Source of the DNA: Owenia fusiformis
Lineage: Eukaryota > Annelida > Polychaeta > Sabellida > Oweniidae
Direction of reading: 5' to 3'
Length of the DNA stretch: 60,000 nucleotides
Assembly: GCA_903813345.2 (NCBI GenBank)
Contig: CAIIXF020000005.1
Coordinates: 21,705,375-21,765,374 of the forward strand
The notes below the pieces were generated by a model. That model did not search any database. It was not told the DNA's origin and saw only the letters and a program-made list of their open reading frames with translations. Made by a program: the position numbers and the translations under genes. This document shows, one piece after another, positions 1 to 11,436 of this stretch. Positions within the stretch are counted from its first letter, which is position 1. Every line of letters begins with the position of its first letter.

Positions 1-289
1 CAAACCTACATGTGCATGGAATTCTAATTACTTAATGCCATAAAATAAATATTTAGAAACGTTATTGGAAGTATGTGATTTAAAATGAACATGAATAAAA
101 TGCTCCATGTAATACTGTTAAATATAATGCTTAAAACTAATTTTGTGGCACAAAAGTAAGTTTTATACTTATTAGAAAGCAGTTTAAATTGCATTTTAAT
201 TACATGTTAATAAGTTGTGTGATACACACATACAATAATAAGGTTAAGTCCACTAACTGCGGAGATGTTGAATTGAGATTTGTGTCCAC
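1..289. other. 3' flank of gene A, AT-rich
   Basis: This stretch lies downstream of the gene A stop codon on the minus strand and probably holds its 3' UTR and flank. The only polyadenylation-like signal seen on the minus strand is the variant ATTAAA (plus-strand TTTAAT at 195-200), about 90 bases past the stop. No canonical AATAAA was found there. No other gene or repeat is evident. Confidence 0.4.
195..200 (-). terminator. possible ATTAAA polyadenylation signal of gene A
   Basis: The minus strand reads ATTAAA about 90 nt after the gene A stop. It is a common variant signal, but chance occurrence in AT-rich DNA is likely, so the call is weak. Confidence 0.25.
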
Positions 290-661
290 TTAGATCAAAG
301 CATCGTGGTGCCTTTTAAACTCTGCGTGGATGTGGGCCATGACAGTTGCACTATCCCTGAGAATGAGATAGTCCCGTCTGTATCTTTCATAATAGTTGTG
401 AGACTCTGGGAAGGCATATTTCTTGGCACCTTCCATTGTGACATCATTAGGGTGTATGATACCATGTGAAGTCACAGTACAGCACATTTCCATGGAAAGC
501 TTGTGAAGCCCTGTGTTTTGAAGGTATACCTTGATGTGACCTGCCATTTCAGCACTCATTGGGTCCACTAAAGTTTGGAGGTCATGTTCGATGCGCACTT
601 GTTCGATGAAAGATGACACAAGCTGGATATCACTGTAAGCTCGTTTAAGAGAAATGCTGAC
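290..661 (-). CDS. gene A, terminal coding exon (protein not recognised)
   Basis: This is the last coding exon of a minus-strand gene. The acceptor is a pyrimidine-rich tract ending CTAG just before 661, and the exon opens in phase 0 (VSISLKRAY...). It runs 123 codons to a stop at 290. The peptide is hydrophilic and mixed alpha/beta in character, with no visible signal peptide or membrane segment. It has a Cys-Cys pair (MEMCCTVTSHG), an aromatic/basic stretch (NYYERYRRDY) and a C-terminal HIHAEFKRHHDALI. Codon use is balanced and GC is higher than in the flanks, as expected of a real exon. I do not recognise the family. It joins in frame to the exon at 785-889. The reading frame, splice sites and phase are seen directly; the function is unknown. 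Confidence 0.85.
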   Translation of the reverse strand, partial: VSISLKRAYSDIQLVSSFIEQVRIEHDLQTLVDPMSAEMAGHIKVYLQNTGLHKLSMEMCCTVTSHGIIHPNDVTMEGAKKYAFPESHNYYERYRRDYLILRDSATVMAHIHAEFKRHHDALI

Positions 662-784
662 CTAGAAAAGTAAAAAGTTTCTTTTTAAAAGTGTGCATTG
701 AAATTCAAAACACATTTTTGTCAAAACTTAGAAATTGTAAAGTTTTTACAGCTGAAAACATTATATTGAATAACATATACTTAC
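662..784 (-). other. gene A short intron
   Basis: On the minus strand this intron starts with GTAAGT after the exon ending PTND and ends with TTTTCTAG. It is only 123 bp, a strong contrast with the 35.6 kb intron upstream in the same gene. Confidence 0.8.
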
Positions 785-889
785 ATCGTTTGTGGGAAGG
801 GATGGGAGAGTGGGAAACTCGCCAAATGCAGGATAAGAGTACTTATCAAGTTCTTCCTTGTCACTGTTTGAGATCAGACCCTTTCCCAA
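785..889 (-). CDS. gene A, internal coding exon (35 codons)
   Basis: This is a 105 nt exon, exactly 35 codons, in phase 0 at both ends. On the minus strand it is preceded by TTTTGTTTCAG and followed by GTAAGTATATG, both textbook splice sites. It encodes a peptide beginning LGKGLISNSDKEELDKYSY and ending PTLPSLPTND, a charged helix followed by a proline-rich turn. It links the exon ending NDQY (1883) to the exon starting VSIS (661) without a frame break. The protein family is not recognised. Too short to stand alone as an open frame, it was found from the splice signals and flanking exons. Confidence 0.85.
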
Positions 890-1158
890 CTGAAACAAAA
901 GAGGCTATGTTTACAGATTTTTTTTTATTTTTTTTATTTATTTATATATTTCTACAAAGAATACATTAAACAAGTGCACATGTGCTTGTGGCTATGCATC
1001 AGCATTATCAGCCACGTTATATGATAAAACTCAATTAACAGTATTCAATCAGACATTAAAAAAGGGGTTGTATTTGTGGAGGGTTACAGTGGTGGGGGTG
1101 ACCGAGACATTTTTACATCGTTCAAAAAAGATGGCACTACATTTGAGGATATTTATGT

Positions 1159-1668
1159 TTACAGCTTTTTATCACCATTGAGGATAAGGGAGAGTTTGTC
1201 TCGTTGTGATCTATATTTAGTAGAATATTCTATGTTCATATTTTTTAATTCATTTTCAAATTCTGTTCAAAATGTTGATCTTAGATTACAGTGAAAAATT
1301 ACATGATTGGTTGTTTCGCCATCCATACCACACTGGCAGATGGGGGAGTTTACATTAGTGAAATTATGAGCATAGGGGTGAGCCTTAAAAATGAGATCAC
1401 ATCGCACTCTATTGAAAATTATTTCTTGTTTTCTTGAAATGGAGAGTTCTAATGAATTTGTAACATCATCATTGAATAGATCTATTTTAAGCCTGGATTT
1501 GAATATACTAAGGGTAGGTGAATTTCTTATTTCAGGTGAAAGCTTATTCCATTCAGTTAATGTTTTTGATATGCAAGATCTATTAGAAAATGAGGATTTA
1601 TTTGGAATTGTGTAGCTCAGTTGATTTCTTAGACCATAAACATGATTTCTTTTGAGAGGCTCAAAAAA
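1159..1668 (-). pseudogene. non-LTR retrotransposon (LINE) ORF2 C-terminal remnant
   Basis: The minus strand encodes the far C-terminus of a LINE reverse-transcriptase polyprotein. In order it shows YGLRNQ, then SKTLTEWNKLSPEIRN (the conserved W-N-x-L-P/S-x-x-I-R block), SIFKSRLK, and a Cys-rich block (CQCGMDGETTNHVIFHC) that matches the CxC...H...C knuckle seen after reverse transcriptase in CR1/Jockey-like elements. An in-frame TGA at 1267-1269 breaks it, after which the same frame stays open to TAA at 1159. It is a 5'-truncated dead copy lying in a gene A intron, in the same orientation as the gene. Family-level assignment within the LINEs is an inference. Confidence 0.8.
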
Positions 1669-1882
1669 AATATTTTTGATAACAAAAAATTGTATGCAAT
1701 ATTTCTATTTGATTAGTCATTGATTAACACATCTGGTCATTAAATAGTTTAATATTTGAAAATGCTGCGCTCAAAGTGTTACTACTTACTTTTAGTAGTT
1801 TGTAAATCTTACTATGGACTATGCTCTAGATTTAAAACACATCAGTTCTTTCAAATATTAAAAGAAATATTTTTCAACTTAC

Positions 1883-2115
1883 ATATTGGTCGTTGATGAC
1901 ATTTGTCAGGTTTGATTTTATATGGTTAGCTAAGATGCTAATCACATGATATTCATTGGCATGATCTGATGGAGAGGGAGTGACCCCTTCCCATCCATCT
2001 CCTCCAGACCCTCCTTGGCAGTTTATGCATGCCACTGGCTTCTGCCAAGGGTACCCTGGGGATACCGATGTTGTTGGTGCAGATCTGGTATATCCCACCA
2101 TCACACAGACACACA
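1883..2115 (-). CDS. gene A, internal coding exon (Gly/Ser/Pro-rich)
   Basis: On the minus strand this exon follows TGTTTTCCAG and ends TAT|GTAAGTTGA. It begins in phase 1 (two bases complete a codon) and ends in phase 0, encoding about 78 residues. It starts with a Cys/Val-rich beta-like stretch (CVCVMVGYTR), then a Ser/Pro/Gly linker containing CINCQGGSGGDGWEG, then an amphipathic segment (HVISILANHIKSNLTNVI). The CxxC in the linker could be a structural pair, but no zinc-binding family is recognised. Its 5' phase matches the 3' phase of the exon at 37731-37811, making the join RLCVCVMVG. The GTG at 2114-2116 is not a start codon, because it overlaps the acceptor AG. Confidence 0.85.
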
Positions 2116-2199
2116 CTGGAAAACATTTATATGTTCATTTAGTGTGAGTGACAAATAATCTCTGAACTTTAATTATTTTTTTTTAAAAAATAATTAAAG

Positions 2200-3187
2200 T
2201 TCAATTTGAATTTTAATTTTCTGGATTCAAATTTAATAAAATTGAATCACAAAAGATCTACTGATGTCTAAAAAAATCAAATTTGCAAGATCAAAGGTCA
2301 AGGTCATCTTACTTAATCACAAACTGTGTTTCTATAAGTTTTTCAAAGTTGATGACTACAAAGACTACATTTGAACTTGCTTTAAATTGACCAATTTTTT
2401 AAAAAAAATCATCTAGAAGATCTCAGGAACTCAAATCTGACCTTACTTTTGACCTCTGACCTTTTGTTGACCTTCAGTGACCTTCGAAAGGTTATAAAAG
2501 ATGATTTTTCAATTTTTTTTTAATTTAGGCACATTTAATCACAAAAACCTACTGAGGTCTAAAAAGTAAAATTTGCAGGGTCAAAGGTCAAGGTCATCGA
2601 AATAAATCACAAAGTGTATTTTCTAAGTTTCTCAAAATTGATGGCAACAAATCTATATTTTTGGATGAAAGACAGGATATATGTTCCTCTAAAGGTTCTA
2701 CACATATTAGCATTTGATTATCCATAAAACTTTTGCACCAGTTTTGAGATAAGATTTCAACTTGGTTCAAATTTAACAAATCTTTCTTTAAACATCCATG
2801 ATTCGTTATGTTCTAACATGACCTTAGGCTTGAGATTAGACCTTTTGCTGACCTTCAAATTGTCAAAAAGGCCTACGGGCCCTCTTTAAGATTGCTTGCA
2901 ATCATAAAATTCTAATTATTCTTTATTATTTGTTTTTGAGATAATTCACATTAAAAATGGTAAAAATTGGTCATTTTTCAACTTGCTTCAAATTTACCAA
3001 TTTCTTTTTTAAAAATCATCTTCAATTCCTCAGGTAATAAAATCTGACCTTACTTTTGACCCTCGACATTTGTTTGACCTTCAGTGGCCTTCGAAAAGTA
3101 AACATTTGATTTTTCAAATTGATTTTCTGAATTTAAATTTAGTTATTTTAAATCACAAAATACCTACTGATGTCTAAAAAAGTCAAA
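2200..3187. repeat. dispersed repeat rich in AGGTCA half-sites (left part)
   Basis: Several diverged copies of a unit follow one another, each with TCAAAGGTCAAGGTCATC followed by AATCACAAACTGT and TTTCTAAGTTTCTCAAAATTG (for example at 2285 and 2575). TGACCTT-type inverse copies occur around 2440-2490, 2820-2860 and 3045-3095. The array is interrupted at 3188 by element A and resumes at 6382. No coding content is seen. Confidence 0.7.
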
Positions 3188-6100
3188 AGAGGGCGAGTTG
3201 TTTGTAGAATGAATCGGGAGATTTTTTCATGAATTTCGCTTATGTTTTTCATCCAAAAAACATCAATACACTTTAAAACATTTTGTTTACTTTAAGATTA
3301 CACCATGTAATCCAAAAATATATTTCTCATTTTCAAAGATAATCCATGGATTAACACCCAGGTATTTTTATTTTTCAAACTTCAGAGGGCTGGGAATCAA
3401 TGATGCTCAACGCTTTTGAATACGATAAGTGCTGTTTTAAATAGGTTTTACGTATGCCAATAATTTCTCAAATTATGTAAGCTGAATGCATTCCTTAATC
3501 CCTAGAATGCCTATCATATAACATTCTTTTGTCTTGGCCACTTAATATGTTTTGTTGCTGTCTCATCATCAAATCAAATTGTTGTTATTGTTATTTAAAG
3601 ATGTCAGTCAAATCTGGTGAAACAGCACAACATTAACCTAAGTAGCACAAGTACATATTATGTAACTCATCCATAATATTTCATGCATCAGGTATTAAGG
3701 CTTAGGGGATTAACTTTTACACATAAACTGAACTGACAGATGTGTATGCTTACATGTACAACTTCCTGGATTGTAAGAATTCAAAACTTGTTGATAGCCA
3801 TATTTTCCTGAATGTGACATCGAGATATTATGGCATTCATGAGTGGTAAAACATGAAAAAAAGCATTTTCATTTAAAATTAGCATATGATTTGAATTGAT
3901 GCCAAGAAATGTATTAGTTAACTGTATCCGTTTTACATCCATTGCAGTTGGCTACATTATAAGACAAGGCAATCACATGCAAAATGTCAACACCTGCCAT
4001 TTGTTACCAACTGCCAAACACCAACTGCCAAATGATAAACACCAACCACTGAACACCGTACACAAAAAAGTTTGAGACCGTAACAATATGTCACCACTTG
4101 TGGTGGTACCATAAAAATGATCATGGAAAATTGTATTTTTTTAAAAAGTAGGAACTTCTGAGGTTATTAGAAAATTGGAAGACAAGGAAGGATTCTGGCT
4201 TTAAGATATTAGGGTTATAAATTGCAATGAAACTAAAACAAACATTCTTTTTCTCAAATATCACAGTGTATATTCAAATCACAAATACGATATCATACAA
4301 TTACAATAAGGACAAGGTGCAATTATTGGCAAATATCCCTATGGTCAAAATGAATCATTCATAGGTGTAACATGAAGAATAAAATGTCATATAATACTTT
4401 GGAAAATATTAAAGTGCTCGGACACACATAAGCTGAGATAGGGATCATTTCGTTCAGTAAGGTTGTATTGACCTAAATGGGGCTGTGCACCATTGACTTA
4501 ACATGAGGATATCAGCAGATCCCAATAGAGGCCATTGGTTTCCATTGATTATCACAGAAATACCAAAAATACACTATGACCTGAATCGATTGCAAACTTA
4601 ATAATTTCACAATACGACACAAATGGTTTATCTCATCAAATGTGCAAATATGAAGTTTGCAATCGATTCAGGTCATAATTAAAAGATTGTACATTTTTTC
4701 ATCATTTTTTTCCCTACAAAATTGCTATAGAAAAATGCTCCAAAAACAACTTTTACACTTATCAAATATCATAAAAGTTTGTAAAACCAAAGATTATACT
4801 ATTATATTTTTCATTATGTAGTAACATATTTGGATAAGATGCAGGGATGCGTAGGATGTAAATGGATTTTGACAGACACAAAAATACTTCCTAGTTTGGA
4901 ATCTATGCCTCTACACTTCATGATTGAATTATGACCTTAATAAGTGGCCTATACATCAATACAGTGCTGAATATAGGTCAACAAGATACTAGTGTGCATA
5001 TAAATGTAATAATTGAAGCAGAATACTCATTTTGAAAAATCAGATGAATTATTTTTTTCCCATTGGGAGATCCCAATGGATGGTGTGTAAGGTCCTTTAT
5101 GTCTTATAAATAAGTACTCCCTTTCCATCCATAATTGATGTTGATGAGGATTGTGTTTCCAGTTTGATTTATGAACAACATTCATGGTTTTATTTATTAT
5201 GTTCATTATAATGTACAATGTGATTGATAATCAATTCACACATAGCTAGGTCTGAATATTAAACTCCAGCCAAATAGAGCCAGCACAATATTTCAACCTT
5301 TGTAACCCTTGCAAAAAGATTTTCTTGCAATAAAAATGTTAAAATAATAATTGATAATTATCACATTATTGTTATTATTTCATCCACTCATGTTATTTGT
5401 CCTGGACTTTGCACACTCAAGACATCCTTAGTGCAATCATTCTACAACTCATTAAGCCATGGCATTAAATCCTTTTCATGCAATATGTGATATAAGACAG
5501 TTCCAAGGGTGGTGATATAATAATAAACTGTAGGCTATAGTATAGTGTAATGAAAATAGATTTTAAGGTAGATATGTCTCAATATTTTTCACTAATTTTC
5601 ATGATTACAAATACCGATAATCAATGAAAGGGACAATATTTTCACATTTGTAATTGTATGTGTATGCATGGCCCATGGTGTATGTTATCATAATTCTTTA
5701 TATCCACTTAAAATGTCAAAAATATTGCCCAATTTATAATTATCAGATAATTTATTCATCACCAAAATGAGTAAAAATTATCAACATGCAGAACTACCTT
5801 AAAGAGTTTAATCTCTCACTCAGTCACAATCATGTCAACCAAAACTGTACTTGTGTTACGTAATATAGGATTATACAGCTTACCATACGTGTGCAATCTA
5901 TATAGCATCCACACTGACATCTTTACAGAATCATATATAATTTTTGAATATAAACTAACTCAACCCAATAAGGCGAGTACTAAAGAATTTACTTACCTGC
6001 CATCTAAAAATCTGCTTAGAACTACCATTGGATTACCATGCCAAGAGAACCAAGAGAATATTCTAGGGATTATGGAATACATTCAGCTTACATAATTTGA

Positions 6101-6381
6101 GAAATTATTGGCATACTTAAAACCTATTTAAAACAGCATTTATTGTATTCAAAAGCGTTGAGCATCAATGATTCCCAGCCCTCTGAAGTTTGAAAAATAA
6201 AAATACCTGGGTGTTAATCCATGGATTATCTTTGAAAATGAGAAATATATTTTTGGATTACATGGTGTAATCTTAAAGTAAACAAAATGTTTTTAAGTGT
6301 ATTGATGTTTTTTGGATGAAAAACATAAGCGAAGTTCATGAAAAAAATCCCCCGATTCATTCTACAAACAACTCGCCCTCT
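3188..6381. mobile_element. element A1: 3.2 kb non-autonomous element with ~340 bp inverted ends
   Basis: The left end (3188-~3530) and right end (~6060-6381) are inverted copies, starting GAGGGCGAGTTGTTTGTAG and continuing through shared blocks such as CATCCAAAAAACAT and TTAACACCCAGG. A neighbouring uninterrupted copy of the host repeat (GTCTAAAAAAATCAAATTTGCAAG at 2266, split here as GTCTAAAAAA...TCAAATTTGC) shows the insertion point between GTCAAA and TTTGCAA. The target duplication is not resolved. The inside is non-coding and carries element B copy 1. Related ends occur at 40619-41363 and 45968-46070. Class II by structure; superfamily unknown. Confidence 0.75.
4308..5097 (+). mobile_element. 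element B copy 1 (~790 bp, AAGGAC ends)
   Basis: This is one of four near-identical ~790 bp copies (others at 15833-16623, 26002-26793 and 48940-49733). It starts AAGGACAAGGTGCAATTATT and ends TAAGGTCCTT, so the terminal inverted repeat is only about 6 bp. It contains a perfect 24 bp inverted pair (4576-4599 and 4653-4676, core CCTGAATCGATTGCAAAC) separated by 53 bases. Short open frames inside recur in each copy only because the copies are alike. No transposase is present. This copy is nested inside element A1. Confidence 0.85.
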
Positions 6382-6725
6382 TTTGCAATGTCAAAGGTCA
6401 AGGTCATCTTACTAAATCACAAACTGTGTTTTCTAAGTTTCTCAAAATTGGTGACTACAAATCAATATTTTTGGATGAAAGTCAGAATATATATTCTTCT
6501 AAAGTTTCTACACATATTAACAAGTAACTGACTCTAAAAATTGTGGACCAGTTTTGAGATATTAGAACTCAAATTTTGAAACTTTTCGATACTTATTTTT
6601 AACTTGCTTCAAATTGACTTCAAATTTTCAAGGTCAAAGGTCAAGGTCATCAAACTAAATCACAAACTGTATTTTCCAAGTTTCTTAAAATTGGTGACTA
6701 CAAATTTATATTTTTGGATGAAAGG
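6382..6725. repeat. AGGTCA-rich repeat, resumed after element A1
   Basis: This continues the repeat interrupted at 3188. At 6631-6649 three AGGTCA half-sites stand head to tail: the first two are separated by one base (DR1) and the third abuts (DR0). The same TTTTTGGATGAAAG and CTACACATATTA blocks appear as at 2650-2710. Confidence 0.7.
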
Positions 6726-7455
6726 AGTAGTGGTAGTCGATATGGTGAACTTTTTGAACACACCTTTCTCTTAAACCAGTCATAAAAAAGTCAAAAAAAT
6801 TAACACATTGTCAATTGAATGGTCATCTTTTGAATGGTAACAATATTATTTGAAAGATATATATATACTTTCATCTATATTGTTTTAGAAAACATATCAA
6901 AGACTTATTTTGATCTTGGTTTCATGTTTCCAGAGTGAAATGAAATGAACCTCATTGGAACAATACGACATAAACACAACATGTTTAGGTCTCTCAATAT
7001 TGTAATTGTACAAAGGAAATTTTGGTTGATTTTGAAAAAGTATCTTGTTAATGAAATAAAAGGTTTATCTTGATTTTTTATTTATTGGGGGGGGGGGGGA
7101 TTTTGTTTTAAGTTTTTGAATACTTTTTTAAATTCAACCCAAAATTCCTTTGTATAACTATAATATTGAGCAGTCTAAAAACATATTGTATATGCTATTT
7201 TGTTCCAACAAGGTTCGGGGAGACATTTTATTTCATTCTCAAGAATTGGTAGAAAGGAGCAAAACAATTGCACTAAAAAAAACAAAAAATGTTAACAAAA
7301 GCAGTTATGTAAAATATTTCTAAATAATTTTCGCATTAAGTTGTTGTCAATCAGTCAACCTTACTTAAAATACCGTGTTTTTACAGAATGTTTTTATTAA
7401 TTGGTTTAAGAGAAAAATATTGTTGAATTCAGTTCATCCTATCGAGACCTATCTT
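6726..7455. mobile_element. foldback element P copy 1 (~730 bp palindrome)
   Basis: The arms begin TTCTCTTAAACCAGTCAT near 6770 and end ATTGGTTTAAGAGAAA near 7415, and pair through blocks such as ACAAAGGAAATTTTGGTT (7012) with its inverse CAAAATTCCTTTGT (~7140). The axis lies near a 13-base G run at 7087-7099. A second copy in opposite orientation is at 14500-15215. No protein is encoded. It splits the AGGTCA-rich repeat. Confidence 0.75.
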
Positions 7456-7760
7456 TTAGGATATATATTCTCCTAAAGGCTCTATACATATTAGCAAGTG
7501 ACTATTAAAATTTTGCACCAGTTAGATATTAGAGCTCAAAAACTGAAAAAATTTCGAAATTTTTTAAGACCAAATTTCAACTTGGTTCAGTTTTAACAAA
7601 TCTTTTTTTTAAACATCATTTACAAATTTCGTTGAGTTCTAACATGACCTTAGGCTTGAGATTTGACCTTTTGCTGACCTTCAAATTGTCAAAAATGCCT
7701 ATGGGGTCTCCTTAAGATCCCTTGCAATCTTTAAATTCTAGTTATTCTTTATTGTATATT
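7456..7760. repeat. AGGTCA-rich repeat, third segment
   Basis: Same family as 2690-2900, with TATTCTCCTAAAGGCTCTA, AACATGACCTTAGGCTTGAG and TGACCTTTTGCTGACCTTC. The alignment with the 2690-2900 copy shows that element P1 was inserted into this repeat. Confidence 0.65.
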
Positions 7761-9350
7761 TTGAACTTTAATGGTTTGTCATATTTAATATTTGTTTTTT
7801 AGCATCGAGCAATACCATATCATCACATTTTTGTATGTTTTTGAAATGTTGAAAATACATTGAAGAGTCTCATTCCAGATTTTATCATACACTATATCAT
7901 CTCTTATTTGTTGTACTTTTTGGTATGATCTCATGGAAAATCCAATGCAGACTTCAATTGTTCAATCCTATGTAGATTCAATGTTAAAAAAACTGAAGAA
8001 ATTCATGTTTTCTCTTTTCTTGTCATTATAATACACATGTATCGGATATCAAAAATATATTTGTAGATTAGTCTAGATGGATTAATACACTTCAATACTT
8101 TGGTAGATTTTTTTGTTGTGTGGGAGGAATTCCAATATATTTAATAGAAATCAGGATACATTTAATTCTCATTCATTGTTAAAAACCTTTAATGTTTTTA
8201 TTATTTTCTAGTTGTTGTATATGCCATACATGTATACTCAATATTTTTCATAAAAGTATTATACTATATTTCTTTAAATTGGCTGAAATGAGTAAATGTC
8301 CATTCACAAATATATCTTTCTAATTAACGTTAAATGTAATATGAGAAGTATTGAATTGAAAATTGGCTTTTAGTAATAAGTAATATAACTTAATTTAAAG
8401 ATTAAGAAATAAAAAGTAAAAAGTATTATGTAAATATAAAAACATATTTTTACCGAGTATGAATTTCATATCCATTTTCTTTCAAATTGTATTTGTAGCA
8501 AAGTTTCCCACTAAATGTTTCTAGCTGCCTTTTCCTTTGTGGATGAGTTTGATAATGGATGGATTGGGTTTAGATGCCATATTTATATTCATAAGACTGA
8601 AACCGAGTCTAAATTCTTTAATGAATTGTTCTAATTTAAGGTATTTGGGACTATTAGTGAATGCAATTGAATATCTGAAACCACATCATGAGTAAAATGT
8701 ATTATCTGCGTATATAGGGAAGTAGTAGATATTGTATGATTAACCTATATAGCTGTTATATTGTTCAATTGCAATCACATAAGGTAAACTACAGTTATTT
8801 GAGAATTCATATTATCTTCTTAGAATTTTGAAATAATGAAAAATGGGGAAAATGTTGATGTTTATAATCAGATTACTACTGTCTGCTGTGGTTAGATATA
8901 ACATATAGTAGATATTACATACAGTTATGTGTATATGTTAGTAGACATAACATATTATATGTTAGCAGATACAACATATTTTTCACTATACTGTCGTCAC
9001 TGATGTATCCTCTTGTTAGAAAATATTTGACTTAATATTGAATCGGGGAGGGGAGGGGAATTCTATGATTTTAGGGACCTGACCTCTGGAGGCAATGCAG
9101 TCTCAGGAAATGCAATATTTAGACCAGTGAGGGAATTTGACTTGTCCAGCTAAATAATTCTTTGCCTGGATAATATTTGGTTTCGTTTGACAAATAATAT
9201 AGAAAGATGAAACATTTTGGCTGAAGTTCTACGATATTTTTAGAAAACACAAATTGTGCCAGGAAAGTCCAACTCTGGGTATTAATCAATCTTATATTCT
9301 TTAAATTGGACACCCTTAACTTGATGTTTGAAAATGTTCTACATTAAAAA
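7761..9350. other. AT-rich intronic stretch, no gene seen
   Basis: No convincing exon, RNA gene or recognised repeat was seen. Around 8880-8990 there is a loose run of GTTAG.AGATA.AACATAT-like phrases, too diverged to call a tandem array. Confidence 0.5.
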
Positions 9351-9610
9351 TCAAACCTAGATAGAATTGGGTGTTGAATTAAGTGTTGAAAGGTCAATTT
9401 AGTGTGAAGTTAAAGATTAATTTTTTCTAGCTGCTTGTTGATACTGGCAGGTCATATTATCACATTTTGAAAAGTGCTATATTGCTCTCAGCTTGTTTTT
9501 AAATGCTAGAAACAGTTTTTTTTAATCATTTAAAGAGTACTTTATCTACTAGTATTTGAAATAAGCATTGTCAGCATGAGAAAATTTAAACCCTATCTAT
9601 CTAGGTTTGA
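9351..9610. mobile_element. 260 bp MITE-like element
   Basis: The interval is bounded by a 15 bp inverted pair, TCAAACCTAGATAGA at 9351 and its complement ending at 9610. The interior is AT-rich and non-coding. A small non-autonomous DNA transposon is the simplest reading. Confidence 0.6.
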
Positions 9611-9699
9611 TTCCATAATTTAATTTTTCCATGGCCCTGTTACAAGTAAATAGGCTATAAAAGTGACAATTCTGTGATGACCTGCTTCTAGTGTCCTGG

Positions 9700-9900
9700 G
9701 TAGATTTAGGATAATAATACTTTTCCAAGATAGTTTTTTCACCAAATCGATTTTTAAGTGTATACGATCCCAATACGATTTTTCCCCTGGACAATACAAT
9801 TTTTTGAGTATATATGATTTTTTTCCCTGGTAAAATACGACTTCGAGTATATACAATTTTCAGAGGGACAATACGATTTTATTTCCCAGGGAAATGGTAG
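9700..9900. repeat. degenerate ~38 bp tandem repeat
   Basis: Four to five imperfect units contain GAGTATATACGATTTT, then a TTCCC.GG segment and ACAATACGATTTT. The period is near 38 bp but uneven, and three overlapping minus-strand open frames here are by-products of it. Confidence 0.55.
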
Positions 9901-10363
9901 TATTATGGAATAAAGTAGTATAACTTCACTTGTCATATAGAGGTAGTATCCAAGTTATTTGTTATTTGATAGACAATACTAGATTGTTGGTACACCTGCA
10001 TTGTTACTTAAGATCAAATGTTCATAAGAGACACCTTTTTCATATGAAAGGGAGAGAATGAAAGGTTGTATACTAATTTCCCTTATTGAGAAATATTTCC
10101 TTCAAGAGACAATATAGTTTTTATGTTACTTCAAATGTATCAGTATCATTGATATGATGGTAGCGAATAATTCTATAAATAATTTGATTTTTTTTGTGTT
10201 TTCAAATGTTTCAATATGTTCTTCTACAATGAGGTTAGTTTTTGTTCACATAATTACAAAATATGAGAATGAGATTAGCAGTAGCTTCCTTGTTGATTTT
10301 ATTGGTCAATATTTAATCAATGTCATATGTAACTGTATCAGTTCCTTTTCTAATCTTATATTA

Positions 10364-11434
10364 CAGGGTGTCCGGAAAGTAAAGATACAAATGCTCTTAT
10401 TTCAAGAGATTTACCTGTTATGAGATGAAATTGCTCCAGAATGTAGAATGACATTATAACAATACATCCTGCAACTGTCATGACTTTCAGTTTCAAAATG
10501 AAAAGGTTATGGTTACTATGGTAACAGGAGTCGAGGGTAAGTGGAGCAACGTCACAACCGTGTTCTACAAATCTCTTTTCTGCTCATATGATCTTGGCAC
10601 TCCACCATCTATTCCTATATTAAATCAAATTATGTACCACAATAGCATAGGGATTAGTAATGTAACATTATTTGATCATTTCATATTACTACTACCATTG
10701 AATATTCAGTATTTTCCCCATTATCTATACATTCTTGGTGCATCTTGACCGGTGATTTAAAGACCTGACAAAACCGCTGCTGTCCATCGCTCAGATTGCT
10801 AATAACATTGGCTTCCAGCTGAGTCTCATTTGTATGTTGAAATGTTTACAAATATTGCTTTCAAATGGTCATTAAAGTAGAAGTCTAAGAAGCTTTATCA
10901 GGTGAATATGGGGGGATTGTATAGAAAGGTTTAATGTCAAGACACTCCATTGTAAGATTTGTTTTTTGCTTTGTGAATTGGTGCATTGTGGAGATGCAAT
11001 ATTGACTTTCCTACCAATGGCCAGGGACCGTTCTTCTAGGCACCTGTATAATATTTCTTTTATTATACTGGTTAGTGGCATAACATAGTTCTGATATGTT
11101 GCAATGACATCATTATATAAAAGAAAACACTATGACAGCAATAATACAATGATGAACAAAACAAAACATAGATAGAAAATACAACAAAAAACACTCTTTC
11201 AAATGGTTGTCTTTTAGCAATTTTTCACTTTTTAGCGTTGTTCTGGAACTGCTCCGCATACCTCTCACATCCGTAACCATAACAACCGTAACTTGAACAC
11301 ATTTAGACTATATGTGATGAAAGTTGGTAGATATATTGTAATATTGTTCCTCTACAATCTGTAGCAATTTCATTTCAAAAAGCCCAAATTTCTTAGAATA
11401 AGAGTATTTGTATCTTTACTTTCCGGACACCCTG
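10364..11434 (-). mobile_element. mariner-type element, dead (1071 bp)
   Basis: Inverted ends CAGGGTGTCCGGAAAGTAAA (left) and its complement (right) extend over ~45 bp and are flanked by TA dinucleotides at 10362-10363 and 11435-11436, the target duplication of IS630/Tc1/mariner elements. The interior holds a broken minus-strand transposase. An X-box-like palindrome, GTTACTATGGTAAC, sits at 10512-10525. Confidence 0.88.
10862..11010 (-). pseudogene. mariner transposase fragment
   Basis: Read on the minus strand with frame corrections, the fragment has HNAPIHKAKN (second catalytic-Asp region, HDNAP-type, with the Asp lost) followed by PPYSPD and then DFYFNDHLK, the typical PPYSPDLAPSD-F--F--LK block that carries the third catalytic residue of mariner DD34D enzymes. 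At least one frameshift and a stop separate the blocks. The N-terminal half is not recognisable. It cannot make an active enzyme. Confidence 0.75.
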
Positions 11435-11436
11435 TA

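Noticed and set aside
691-969. Plus-strand open frame over the gene A exon at 785-889
   Set aside because: It is the antisense shadow of the minus-strand exon and intron edge and encodes low-complexity Phe/Leu at its end.
5832-6095. 87-codon plus-strand frame near the right end of element A1
   Set aside because: No similarity to a known domain, AT-rich codons, and it overlaps the inverted end of the element.
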